DNA from: Phytoamicus setariae | GTDB taxonomy: Bacteria > Pseudomonadota > Alphaproteobacteria > Rhizobiales > Rhizobiaceae | Assembly: GCF_016722925.1 (NCBI RefSeq) | Contig: NZ_JAEQNC010000004.1 | Span: 124,001 to 188,000, forward strand | DNA: 64,000 bases | Reading direction: 5' to 3' | Shown: positions 33,921 through 41,937 of the stretch, piece by piece | Numbering within the stretch: the first letter of the stretch is position 1 | How the letters are laid out: every line of letters starts with the position of its first letter | Notes under the pieces: generated by a model | The model's input: only the letters and a program-made list of their open reading frames with translations | What the model was told of the DNA's origin: nothing | Database searches by the model: none | Position numbers and translations under genes: made by a program

Positions 33921-35837
33921 ATGTCCCTGAATACCGGTCTGACGGCAATCCCCGAGGATGACATCGCCAAGCATCTGGCGACCGCCCAAAGCCTCGTCAC
34001 CAAGATCGTCGTTCTCGAAAACGACGGCGGAACTGCCGGAACAGCGCTTGCCGGCACCGGTCGCCGCTTTGTCTCCACCGTATCCACCGGCTCGGTGCGC
34101 CGCACCCGTGAGGTGGAATTGACCCGCACGATCCAGCAGGTGCGCGCGGCCGACCAGATGCTGTCGCCCAACCAGCACACGCTGCTGTTTCGCGCCCGGC
34201 GCGGCGTGATGGTGGGGCTTGCGATTGCCGATGTCTTCAGCCGTCAGACCAATCTGGAGGGCCTGCAGGCACGCAATGCAAGCGCGCCGCTGACCGGGCC
34301 CGACGCCGACAATTTCAAGAGCCTGCTGTCAGCAGCGTCCTACATCACCGCCTTTTCGATCGCCGCTTATCTCTCGGTCACCTTGCCGGGCGAAGGCGAA
34401 CCCGCCGAGGACGTGCCCGAACCGGATTTCCTGTTCGACACGCCGCAGGATGCGGCCAAATCGATGATTGCCGGGCTGGATCGCGCCATTCAGGGTGCGC
34501 CTGATGATCTGGCGCTGATCAGCCGTGCGCGCGCCTTCGCCCGTGTGGCAATCGCCGGCCTGACCTCGCGCAAGGCGCGCTTCACAGGTCTTGCCGCCTT
34601 CGAAAATGTCCATATTCGCATCGAACAGGACGATTTCGACCTCAACGGGTTTGATGTCACCCCCGGCCAGAAGCGCAAGCCGCTGACCATGACCTTCAAG
34701 AAGCCGGACGAGGTCATCGGCAATCACATCGCCAAGTATCAAGGCATGAAGCTTGCCAAGATGATCATGGCCTACGATTTCGGCAGGCAGATGAATCCGT
34801 TCGTCGAGTTGGGCGGCTTCCTCTTCACCTTCATCGGCGACGGCATGCCCGGCACTGGCAAGACGACGCTGATCCAGATGATCGCCGGCCTGATCAACGA
34901 CTATTGCGAGATCGCCGGCTACGCCTTCCACTACGAGAACTTCGGCGTCGACCAGATTTCATCCTATCAGGGCAAGTCCGGCCAGAACTGCAAGGACTTC
35001 ATCAACAATATCCTGAACCCGAAAACCATCGGCTTCGGCACCATCGACGATGTCGACCAGGTAGCCGCAAAACGCTCCGACGACCGCGCCTCCGCCGGCC
35101 AGCAGGAAGTCACCGCCGTGCTGATGGAGAGTTTTGCCGGCGCATCGACCGTCGTGCGCGGCAATGCCACCTTCGGCATGTTCTCCAACTATCCGGAAAA
35201 TGTCGACGACGCGCTGCGCCAGCGCGCCGGCGCCCGCTGGCTGGTGGACGGGCCGCAGTCGCGCGAGGACTATATCGACATCTTCGCGCTGCTTGCCGGC
35301 AAGAACCACACGATCCCGCTCGGCGACCATGCGCTTTATGCCAATCAGGAAATCACCAAAGCCGTTTCCGAGACCTATGAGGCGCACGAAAAGCCGCACG
35401 AAGAGGGCCTGGCAGCCGTCTGGGATCGGTTCCAGAAGGACAAGGGCAGCCTGAAGACGATCGCCGATGTCGGCACCTACCTGCACATGATCCGGCTGGC
35501 CGAACCCCGCTTCACCGGCCGCGCGGTCAAAAACATCACCGACGCCGTCAAGATGCGGGCGATGGACGTGGAGCTACCGGACGACTGGTTCGAAAAGCCC
35601 GAGACCTTCATGCACAAGCCCTACGACGAAAAGAAATCGATGATCGAGGACCTGCGCGGGCCGATCACAATGGACATGATCCTGCAGGAGATCAACCGCT
35701 ACGCCGACTCGGAATTCCGCTACACCGACAAATCCGACGACGCCGCGATCAACGACATCATCCGCCGCGAGCGGCAGCGCGAAAAGGCTATTCGCGAGAT
35801 CGAGGAGATGAAACGGGACGGCAGGTGGAATGCGTAG
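33921..35837 (+). CDS. AAA-family ATPase of the SPFH-AAA cluster
   Basis: A 638-residue protein. The N-terminal 290 residues are helical and specific (for example RARRGVMVGLAIADVFSRQT and FKSLLSAASYITAFSIAAYL). The AAA core has Walker A GDGMPGTGKTT at 307-316, Walker B-like TIGFGTIDDVDQ at 369-380, and an Arg-rich sensor/arginine-finger segment NYPENVDDALRQRAGARW near 425. The Walker B ends in DDVD rather than DE. The C-terminus is charged (IRRERQREKAIREIEEMKRD). No membrane helix or protease domain. Likely remodels proteins or membranes together with the SPFH protein. Start at 33921 follows AAGGA with normal spacing. Confidence 0.88.
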   Translation: MSLNTGLTAIPEDDIAKHLATAQSLVTKIVVLENDGGTAGTALAGTGRRFVSTVSTGSVRRTREVELTRTIQQVRAADQMLSPNQHTLLFRARRGVMVGLAIADVFSRQTNLEGLQARNASAPLTGPDADNFKSLLSAASYITAFSIAAYLSVTLPGEGEPAEDVPEPDFLFDTPQDAAKSMIAGLDRAIQGAPDDLALISRARAFARVAIAGLTSRKARFTGLAAFENVHIRIEQDDFDLNGFDVTPGQKRKPLTMTFKKPDEVIGNHIAKYQGMKLAKMIMAYDFGRQMNPFVELGGFLFTFIGDGMPGTGKTTLIQMIAGLINDYCEIAGYAFHYENFGVDQISSYQGKSGQNCKDFINNILNPKTIGFGTIDDVDQVAAKRSDDRASAGQQEVTAVLMESFAGASTVVRGNATFGMFSNYPENVDDALRQRAGARWLVDGPQSREDYIDIFALLAGKNHTIPLGDHALYANQEITKAVSETYEAHEKPHEEGLAAVWDRFQKDKGSLKTIADVGTYLHMIRLAEPRFTGRAVKNITDAVKMRAMDVELPDDWFEKPETFMHKPYDEKKSMIEDLRGPITMDMILQEINRYADSEFRYTDKSDDAAINDIIRRERQREKAIREIEEMKRDGRWNA

Positions 35838-35903
35838 TGTTTGCGATGTCGCGACAATCCGGATATCTTTTCGTTACGTCCCCGAGCCGATGAGAAGCGA
35901 ACC

Positions 35904-36137
35904 ATGACCATCCAGACCGCGATACAGTTGCCGGAGGAAGTTTTCGAGCGTTTGAAGTTGCTCGCCGATGCGACAGGACAAACACCTACCGATTTCATCT
36001 CCGAAGCTATTCTCGAGCACATCGAAGACCTTGAGGACGTCATGCGCGCCGAAGAGGTTCTAAGAAAGATCGAGGCCGGGGAAAGCAGGACATATACCTT
36101 GGAAGAGGTAGAGCGCAGACTTGGTCTGGACAGTTGA
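35904..36137 (+). CDS. ribbon-helix-helix antitoxin (RelB/CopG-like)
   Basis: A 77-residue protein with the N-terminal strand MTIQTAIQLPEEVFERL and the helices GQTPTDFISEAILEHIEDLE, which form a ribbon-helix-helix DNA-binding unit. The acidic C-terminal tail (VMRAEEVLRKIEAGESRTYT) would wrap the toxin. It overlaps the RelE/ParE-like toxin frame by 17 bases. Because the toxin is broken, the antitoxin may now be an orphan. Confidence 0.85.
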   Translation: MTIQTAIQLPEEVFERLKLLADATGQTPTDFISEAILEHIEDLEDVMRAEEVLRKIEAGESRTYTLEEVERRLGLDS

Positions 36138-36389
36138 AGTCGATGCGAACGCGGAAAAGCAGCTCGGAAAAATCAATAAAAGTGACGCCGTGCGCATCCG
36201 CGACTTTCTCCGCGAGCGGTTGGTTGGCACCGATGATCCACGACGAATCGGCAAAGCGCTGGTTGGCAAGCAATTCAAGAATCTTTGCGATACAGGGTCG
36301 GAGACTTCAGAATTATCTGCCGCCTCCAGGACAATAGGCTAGTAGTCCTCATCATCGAAATTGGGCACCGTCGTGAAATTTATAGATAG
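36121..36389 (+). pseudogene. RelE/ParE-type toxin with a frameshift
   Basis: The frame starting at TTG 36121 reads VWTVEVDANAEKQLGKINKS and later ALVGKQFKN, then leaves the family pattern and stops at 36342. From 36288 the frame shifted by one base continues with RYRVGDFRIICRLQDNRLVV and ends LIIEIGHRREIYR with TAG at 36389, which is the normal RelE C-terminus (RYRVGDYR..., IGHRxxVY). One G appears to be missing in CTT-TG-CGA (a TGG codon would restore RYRVGD). So the toxin is probably inactive, or the base is a sequencing error. Catalytic Arg and the terminal Tyr lie in the shifted part. Confidence 0.8.
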
Positions 36390-36401
36390 AACTGGCACCG
36401 T

Positions 36402-37691
36402 ATGAAACGCTTGCTGGAAGCAGAACTGATTTACGGACGGCTTTTGCCGGTCACCGAACCGCACCTGATTGGCCGGTACAACAAGGCTTTGGATGCGTTC
36501 GGGCTCAAACAGACCGCGCTGACCGAGTTCGACATCGACATGACGGGATTTTCGCCGCAGATCGCCGACGAACTCGGCGACCGGGACTATCTGGACCCCA
36601 ACCGCGTCAACCGCCGCTTCATCATCCTCACGCCCGAGCAGGAATTCCTGCCGGTGGTGCATACGAGCTTTTCCAACACCGCCGGCCTGATGCATGAGTT
36701 CTTCCACGCCAATGCGCGCGCGATCAGTGCGGTGACGATCAAGGACGCGCTTTACGGCGAGATCGAGGATTCGGTGGCGGTCGTGGACCACATCGAAGAT
36801 CTCCTGTCGATCAACGAAGTGACGTTCAAGGTTCACTCGGCCGAAGATATTCTTGGCAAGGCCGCCGAACTGCGCCAGCTTTCCGACCGCCTCATCGCCC
36901 AGCCCGATGCCTGGCGCGACGACGACATGCTCAATCGCATGGTGGAGCTCGCCAAGTTCACCGGCGACATAAGGCAGAACACCCTGGTGCCGGACCAGCT
37001 GGTGTTCAGGCACGACGCCTTCTGGGCCAACCATTTCGGCGGCGTCTATGTCTTTCACGATGGCCGCAACACGACGGTCATCTGCTCGTCCACAGCACCG
37101 GGTTTCCGCAAGGCCCGCCCCTGGCAGGTATCCTATATCGACATCGACGACTTCGATACGATCTACGGCTTCCTGGCCCGCACCAAACGCCTGGAGCTGC
37201 CGCAAGCGTCGTGGATCCAGCAGTCGGGACTCTATCAGCTTCGCATGCGGATGATCCTGCTGGGTCTTGCCAACGATCACGACCCGAATTTCGATCCGGA
37301 GCGGGCCGACACGGTCTGGCTGCAGACCTGGGCGCATATGAACGCCAACCTCGTCTCGCAGGACGGCAGCTATCCCCTGCTCAACGAGATGTACCGTCTC
37401 GTCAGCACCACGGGCAGCATCCGCATGCCCGACGTCGCCGCCCGTTATCGCTTCCTGCTCGTTCGCGCCGAGCCAACCCACCCCGACCAATGGCTGGTCA
37501 ATCGGTTGCTGTCGCAATTGCAGCCCTATGATTTCGTCTCGCGGTTCATCTTCGACAAGCAGGGCTTCTACGAGGCATATGAGCGATACTCGGAAAAGTT
37601 TCGCGAACACGTTGTGAAGACCCTTGAGAGCACATATCTCCAAGACAAATCGGCCTTCCGCCGAGGCCTGTACGGCATCAAAGAGGATTGA
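36402..37691 (+). CDS. unrecognised 429-residue protein of the SPFH-AAA cluster (DUF6638-like)
   Basis: A soluble protein with no signal peptide. It resembles what I recall as the DUF6638 group, which is of unknown function, but I cannot verify this. Notable segments are LIYGRLLPVTEPHLIGRYNK, NRRFIILTPEQEFLPVVHTS, DQLVFRHDAFWANHFGGVYV, TVICSSTAPGFRKARPWQVS and the C-terminal FRRGLYGIKED. The gene starts 13 bases after the restored toxin stop and overlaps the 5' region of the DUF2333 gene by none (three-base gap to its ATG at 37694). It is therefore co-transcribed with it and probably with the ATPase gene. Confidence 0.8.
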   Translation: MKRLLEAELIYGRLLPVTEPHLIGRYNKALDAFGLKQTALTEFDIDMTGFSPQIADELGDRDYLDPNRVNRRFIILTPEQEFLPVVHTSFSNTAGLMHEFFHANARAISAVTIKDALYGEIEDSVAVVDHIEDLLSINEVTFKVHSAEDILGKAAELRQLSDRLIAQPDAWRDDDMLNRMVELAKFTGDIRQNTLVPDQLVFRHDAFWANHFGGVYVFHDGRNTTVICSSTAPGFRKARPWQVSYIDIDDFDTIYGFLARTKRLELPQASWIQQSGLYQLRMRMILLGLANDHDPNFDPERADTVWLQTWAHMNANLVSQDGSYPLLNEMYRLVSTTGSIRMPDVAARYRFLLVRAEPTHPDQWLVNRLLSQLQPYDFVSRFIFDKQGFYEAYERYSEKFREHVVKTLESTYLQDKSAFRRGLYGIKED

Positions 37692-37693
37692 CC

Positions 37694-38815
37694 ATGCTTG
37701 ACCCGATCATCCAGTTCATACAGGGCATTTTCAGCGCCATCGGCCGCGGCGTAGGAATGGTCATTGCATGGATCCTGTATCCGTTTCTCAGTGCCAGCCG
37801 CTGGTACGCCTCGCGCGGCATGATCTTAAAGGCGATCGTCGGCCTCTTTTTGCTGCTGCTTGTCGGGATCTATGGTCATTTCATCTGGGAGACCCAGGCC
37901 TGGACAGGCTTCAATCCGGATTTCGTCAATGACTACAAGTTCGGCGATCGCAAGTTGGCCGCTGGCGCCGACGTTCCCAATGCCGATGCGGCTGCGCCGA
38001 AAAAGTGCCAGACCTCGGCAATTGTCGATGTCGCCGCCGGTCTGATCGATATGGAGGTCAACCAGAACAGCTGGATATCGTCCATGCCGACCTACAAGGC
38101 GGGATTGTTCGGCCTCGATTGGGACAGCACGCCATTCCTCGACAACAAGGCCAGCTTCCAGCGCGGTGTGAACCAGACCGTCCGCCGCACGACTATCGAA
38201 CTGGTTGATACGCTGGCGCGCGTGCGCGCCACCTCGGGGGTGAACAGGAACCTTCAGGACGCACGCCAGAACATGCAATACAACGAGGAATCCTGGTATA
38301 TCAGCTTCTCGCCATTCGGGTTCCGTACGCCGACGCCGGCAATATATCGGCAGGCGATCACCGAACTGCGCGACTTTAACAAGGAACTCGGAGACTGCCA
38401 GGTAACGTTCGACGGACGCGCCGACAATCTGCTGCAGTTCCTCGACCGCATTTCCAACGACCTTGGCAACACCTCTGCCATGCTGAAGGAGCGTTCGGAA
38501 AAGTATAATGCCGGCTGGTTCGATACCCGTGCTGACGATCGCTTCTGGTTCGCCTATGGCCAGATGTACGGCTATTACGCGATCTTGACGGCCGCGCGCT
38601 CGGATTTTGCTCCGGTCATCGCAGAAAAGAATCTCGGCCAGCTCTGGCAGCAGATGCTCGGTCGTTTCCGCGCTGCGCTCAACATCCAGCCGGCGATCAT
38701 CTCCAACGGCCGCGAGGATGGCTGGATCATGCCGACCCACTTGGCGACGCAAGGGTTTTATCTGCTGAATGCGCGCAACAACCTCGTCGACATTCGCGAC
38801 GTCCTAGATCGGTAG
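37694..38815 (+). CDS. DUF2333-family inner membrane protein
   Basis: About 373 residues from the ATG at 37694 (GAGG eight bases before it). The N-terminus has two hydrophobic stretches (MVIAWILYPFLSAS and ILKAIVGLFLLLLVGIYGHF), then a long extracytoplasmic or cytoplasmic domain. The DUF2333 pattern is clear: DWDSTPFLDNKASFQRGVNQ, TVRRTTIELVDTLARVRATS and DGRADNLLQFLDRISNDLGN. Function unknown in the family. Last gene of the cluster, followed by a strong terminator. Confidence 0.88.
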   Translation: MLDPIIQFIQGIFSAIGRGVGMVIAWILYPFLSASRWYASRGMILKAIVGLFLLLLVGIYGHFIWETQAWTGFNPDFVNDYKFGDRKLAAGADVPNADAAAPKKCQTSAIVDVAAGLIDMEVNQNSWISSMPTYKAGLFGLDWDSTPFLDNKASFQRGVNQTVRRTTIELVDTLARVRATSGVNRNLQDARQNMQYNEESWYISFSPFGFRTPTPAIYRQAITELRDFNKELGDCQVTFDGRADNLLQFLDRISNDLGNTSAMLKERSEKYNAGWFDTRADDRFWFAYGQMYGYYAILTAARSDFAPVIAEKNLGQLWQQMLGRFRAALNIQPAIISNGREDGWIMPTHLATQGFYLLNARNNLVDIRDVLDR

Positions 38816-38838
38816 GATCCCAGGCGACGACAAACAGA

Positions 38839-38879
38839 AACTCCGTTTCCCCGGTCATTGGGAAACGGAGTTGGTTTTT
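38839..38879 (+). terminator. strong terminator closing the SPFH-AAA cluster
   Basis: A perfect 13-base stem (AACTCCGTTTCCC and its complement, arms 38839-38851 and 38860-38872) with an 8-base loop and a T5 run right after. It marks the end of the transcription unit. Confidence 0.85.
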
Positions 38880-39194
38880 GGCTTGCCGCCTTTTGGAAGG
38901 AAAATCCAGTGGTGTTTGCCCCACCAGTGGTTGTCCCTTCCGGTTGCGATGAGTGTCACACGAATCTTGCGCCGGACTTGTAAAGTGGCCGGCCGCGTCA
39001 AAAATCAATTCCTGTGATAACTTATGAAATTCGTTGCTATACCCCGGCGGTGTATTGACCATGGCCAAGCGCTTGATAGGTTGGCATCCACTTGCAAAAT
39101 CAACGAAAAAACCGCTCTGCTTGCCGCCTGAGTGGCACTTTCAGCGGTTAATCGGAACGTTTTGCGTAGAGTTTCGGCCAATTCGGAGAAAAAA
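38880..39194. other. intergenic stretch before the aminotransferase gene
   Basis: About 315 bases with no supported gene. It must hold the aminotransferase promoter. Direct copies of CCAGTGG (38908 and 38925 region) are present but do not form a hairpin. Nothing else seen. Confidence 0.4.
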
Positions 39195-40523
39195 ATGTCG
39201 AACCGCCTCAACACAACGCCCAACGACATGCGGGCGTTCTGGATGCCCTTCACCGCCAATCGCCAGTTCAAGAAGGAGCCGCGGCTCTTCGTCAGTGCCA
39301 AGGACATGTATTACCAGACGCATGACGGCCGCACAGTGCTCGACGGCACGGCGGGTCTCTGGTGCGTCAATGCCGGTCACTGCCGCCCGAAAATCACCGA
39401 AGCCATCCGCCAACAGGCCGGCGAACTCGATTACGCCCCAGCCTTCCAGCTCGGCCATCCCAAGGCATTCGAGCTTGCAAACCGTCTCGTCGATATCGCG
39501 CCCGAAGGCATGAACCATGTGCTGTATACCAATTCCGGTTCGGAATCGGTCGAAACAGCGCTGAAGGTCGCACTCGCCTACCATCGCGTTAAGGGCGACG
39601 GTTCGCGCACCCGTCTGATCGGCCGCGAACGCGGCTACCATGGCGTCAACTTCGGCGGCATTTCAGTTGGCGGCATCGTGAGCAACCGCAAGATGTTCGG
39701 CACCCTGCTGACAGGTGTCGATCACATGCCGCACACCCATTTCCCGGACAAGAACGCCTTCACCAAGGGCGAGCCGGAATTCGGCGGCGACGTCGCATCC
39801 GAACTCGAGCGTATCGTCACCCTGCATGACGCCTCGACTATCGCTGCTGTTATCGTGGAACCGGTCGCCGGCTCCACCGGCGTCATCCTGCCGCCGAAGG
39901 GCTATCTCAAGAAGCTGCGCGAAATCTGCACCAAGCACGGCATCCTGTTGATCTTCGACGAAGTCATCACCGGTTTCGGCCGCCTCGGCACGCCGTTCGC
40001 CGCCCAGTATTTCGACGTCATGCCCGACATGATCACCACGGCCAAGGGCCTGACCAACGGCGTGATCCCGATGGGCGCGGTGTTCGTCACCTCCGAGATC
40101 CATGATGCGTTCATGAACGGCCCGGAGCACATGATCGAGTTCTTCCACGGCTACACCTATTCCGGCAACCCGATCGCTTCGGCCGCCGCACTCGGCACGC
40201 TGGACACCTACAAGGAAGAAGGCCTGCTCACCCGCGGCGCCGAACTCGCATCCTATTGGGAAGACGCGATCCATTCGCTCAGGGATTGCCCGCATGTCAT
40301 CGACATCCGGAACATCGGCCTGATCGGCGCGATCGAACTCGCACCCATCGCCGGCGAACCAACCAAGCGCGCCTTCAACGCCTTCCTCAAGGCGTATGAA
40401 AAGGGCCTGCTGATCCGCACCACCGGCGACATCATCGCGCTTTCGCCGCCGCTGATCATCGAGAAGAGCCATATCGACGAGCTTTTCGGCAAGCTGCGCG
40501 AAGTGTTGATCGCCAACGCCTGA
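39195..40523 (+). CDS. omega-amino acid:pyruvate aminotransferase (class III)
   Basis: A 442-residue PLP enzyme. The family features are clear: MPFTANRQFKKEPRLFVSAK at the start, LWCVNAGHCRPKI, NSGSESVETALKVALAYHR, AAVIVEPVAGSTGVILPPKG, ILLIFDEVITGFGRLG and the PLP Lys in TTAKGLTNGVIPMGAVF. It transfers amino groups from beta-alanine or similar omega-amino acids to pyruvate. The start has GGAG nine bases before. It stands in its own unit; an ABC binding protein gene follows. Exact amine donor cannot be read from sequence. Confidence 0.93.
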   Translation: MSNRLNTTPNDMRAFWMPFTANRQFKKEPRLFVSAKDMYYQTHDGRTVLDGTAGLWCVNAGHCRPKITEAIRQQAGELDYAPAFQLGHPKAFELANRLVDIAPEGMNHVLYTNSGSESVETALKVALAYHRVKGDGSRTRLIGRERGYHGVNFGGISVGGIVSNRKMFGTLLTGVDHMPHTHFPDKNAFTKGEPEFGGDVASELERIVTLHDASTIAAVIVEPVAGSTGVILPPKGYLKKLREICTKHGILLIFDEVITGFGRLGTPFAAQYFDVMPDMITTAKGLTNGVIPMGAVFVTSEIHDAFMNGPEHMIEFFHGYTYSGNPIASAAALGTLDTYKEEGLLTRGAELASYWEDAIHSLRDCPHVIDIRNIGLIGAIELAPIAGEPTKRAFNAFLKAYEKGLLIRTTGDIIALSPPLIIEKSHIDELFGKLREVLIANA

Positions 40524-40539
40524 TTGAACGCAGACATTA

Positions 40540-40563
40540 CCCTTCGCCACCCGTGGCGAAGGG
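40540..40563 (+). terminator. hairpin after the aminotransferase gene
   Basis: A perfect 11-base stem (CCCTTCGCCAC / GTGGCGAAGGG) with a 2-base spacer, 17 bases after the stop. No T run follows, so termination is uncertain. Confidence 0.5.
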
Positions 40564-40765
40564 CTCGCAACCCGGCGGATGCCTTTGACTGATTGCCGCA
40601 TCCGCGACATAGATAGGCCCTGCTTGCCGTTGTATAAAAAGGCAGGGCAAAATTGACCATGGAATGCACGGCCGCCCAATTTCCTGCCATCCCGCCTCGC
40701 CTGCCTGCACGGCAACCGATCGCGGCGAATGGCTCCCATCATAGCGGCATGCAAAGGAGTAGATC

Positions 40766-41872
40766 ATGAAGCTGAAATTGTTGACGGGCACTGCCCTTAT
40801 CGCCACCCTGGCATTTGCCACATTCGCGCGCGCCGATATCGTAATCGGTGTTATTGCCCCACTGACAGGCCCGGTCGCGGCCTATGGCGATCAGGTGAAG
40901 AACGGCGCACAGGTCGCCGTCGATGAGATCAACAAGAAGGGCGGCATCCTCGGCGAGAAAGTCGTGATCAAGTTTGCCGACGATGCGGGCGAACCCAAGC
41001 AGGGCGTCTCCGCCGCCAACCAGCTGGTCGGGGATGGCATCCGTTTCGTCGTCGGCCCGGTGACCTCTGGTGTCGCCGTCCCCGCCTCCGACGTCTTTGC
41101 TGAAAACGGCGTGCTGATGGTGACGCCGACGGCCACCGCGCCGGCCCTTACCGCACGCGGACTGACGAACATTCTGCGCACCTGCGGTCGCGACGACCAG
41201 CAGGCCGAAGTGGCCGCGAAATTCGTGCTCGACAAATACAAGGACAAGCGGATCGCCATCATCAACGACAAGGGCCAATATGGCAAAGGCCTTGCGGACG
41301 CTTTCAAGGCTACGCTGAACAAGGGCGGCGTCACCGAGGTTCTGGATGAAGCTCTGACCCCTGGCGACAAGGATTTCAGCGCACTGACGACCCGCCTGAA
41401 GGCGGAAAATGTCGATGTTATCTATTTCGGTGGCTATCATCCCGAAGGTGGTCTGCTGGCCCGCCAGCTGCACGACATCGCGGTTAAGGCGCTGATCATC
41501 GGCGGCGACGGCCTGTCGAACAGCGAGTTCTCGAACATCGGTGGCGATTCCGCTCAGGGTACGATCTTCACCAACGCATCTGACGCCACGAAGAATCCCG
41601 ATTCCAAGGCTGCCGCCGATGCGCTGACTGCGAAGAACATCCCCGTGGAAGCCTTCACGCTGAATGCCTACGCCGCCGTCGAGGTGATCAAGGCCGGCAT
41701 CGAGAAGGCAAAGACCGCCGAAGACACTCAGGCCGTCGCAGCCGCATTGAAGACCGGCGAACCGATCTCCACGGCAATCGGCACTGTGACGTATGGCGAG
41801 ACTGGCGACATGACCTCGCAGAGCTTCTCGCTCTACAAGTGGGAAGGCGGAAAGATCGTCCCGGCCGAATAA
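40766..41872 (+). CDS. branched-chain amino acid type ABC substrate-binding protein
   Basis: A 368-residue periplasmic binding protein (LivJ-like, PBP type I). Signal peptide [20 protein letters not shown], cleaved after FARA. The mature protein has [40 protein letters not shown] and later [20 protein letters not shown] plus [20 protein letters not shown]. It binds leucine-type amino acids or related ligands for a permease/ATPase set not present nearby; the gene is flanked by terminators and is monocistronic, as is common for rhizobial livK/braC copies. Ligand not certain. Confidence 0.92.
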   Translation: MKLKLLTGTALIATLAFATFARADIVIGVIAPLTGPVAAYGDQVKNGAQVAVDEINKKGGILGEKVVIKFADDAGEPKQGVSAANQLVGDGIRFVVGPVTSGVAVPASDVFAENGVLMVTPTATAPALTARGLTNILRTCGRDDQQAEVAAKFVLDKYKDKRIAIINDKGQYGKGLADAFKATLNKGGVTEVLDEALTPGDKDFSALTTRLKAENVDVIYFGGYHPEGGLLARQLHDIAVKALIIGGDGLSNSEFSNIGGDSAQGTIFTNASDATKNPDSKAAADALTAKNIPVEAFTLNAYAAVEVIKAGIEKAKTAEDTQAVAAALKTGEPISTAIGTVTYGETGDMTSQSFSLYKWEGGKIVPAE

Positions 41873-41895
41873 GCCTTCGCATTGCAGGAAACACG

Positions 41896-41924
41896 AACGG
41901 GCGCCCGAAAGCGCCCGTTTTTTT
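41896..41924 (+). terminator. terminator of the binding protein gene
   Basis: A perfect 9-base stem (AACGGGCGC / GCGCCCGTT) with a 6-base loop followed by seven T. It lies between convergent genes and may also serve the minus-strand TelA operon. Confidence 0.88.
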
Positions 41925-41937
41925 CTAAAGCTCTGGC

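Noticed and set aside
32179-33948. A 589-codon minus-strand frame opposite the SPFH and 32518 genes
   Set aside because: Antisense to clearly coding SPFH gene and its neighbour; no family features.
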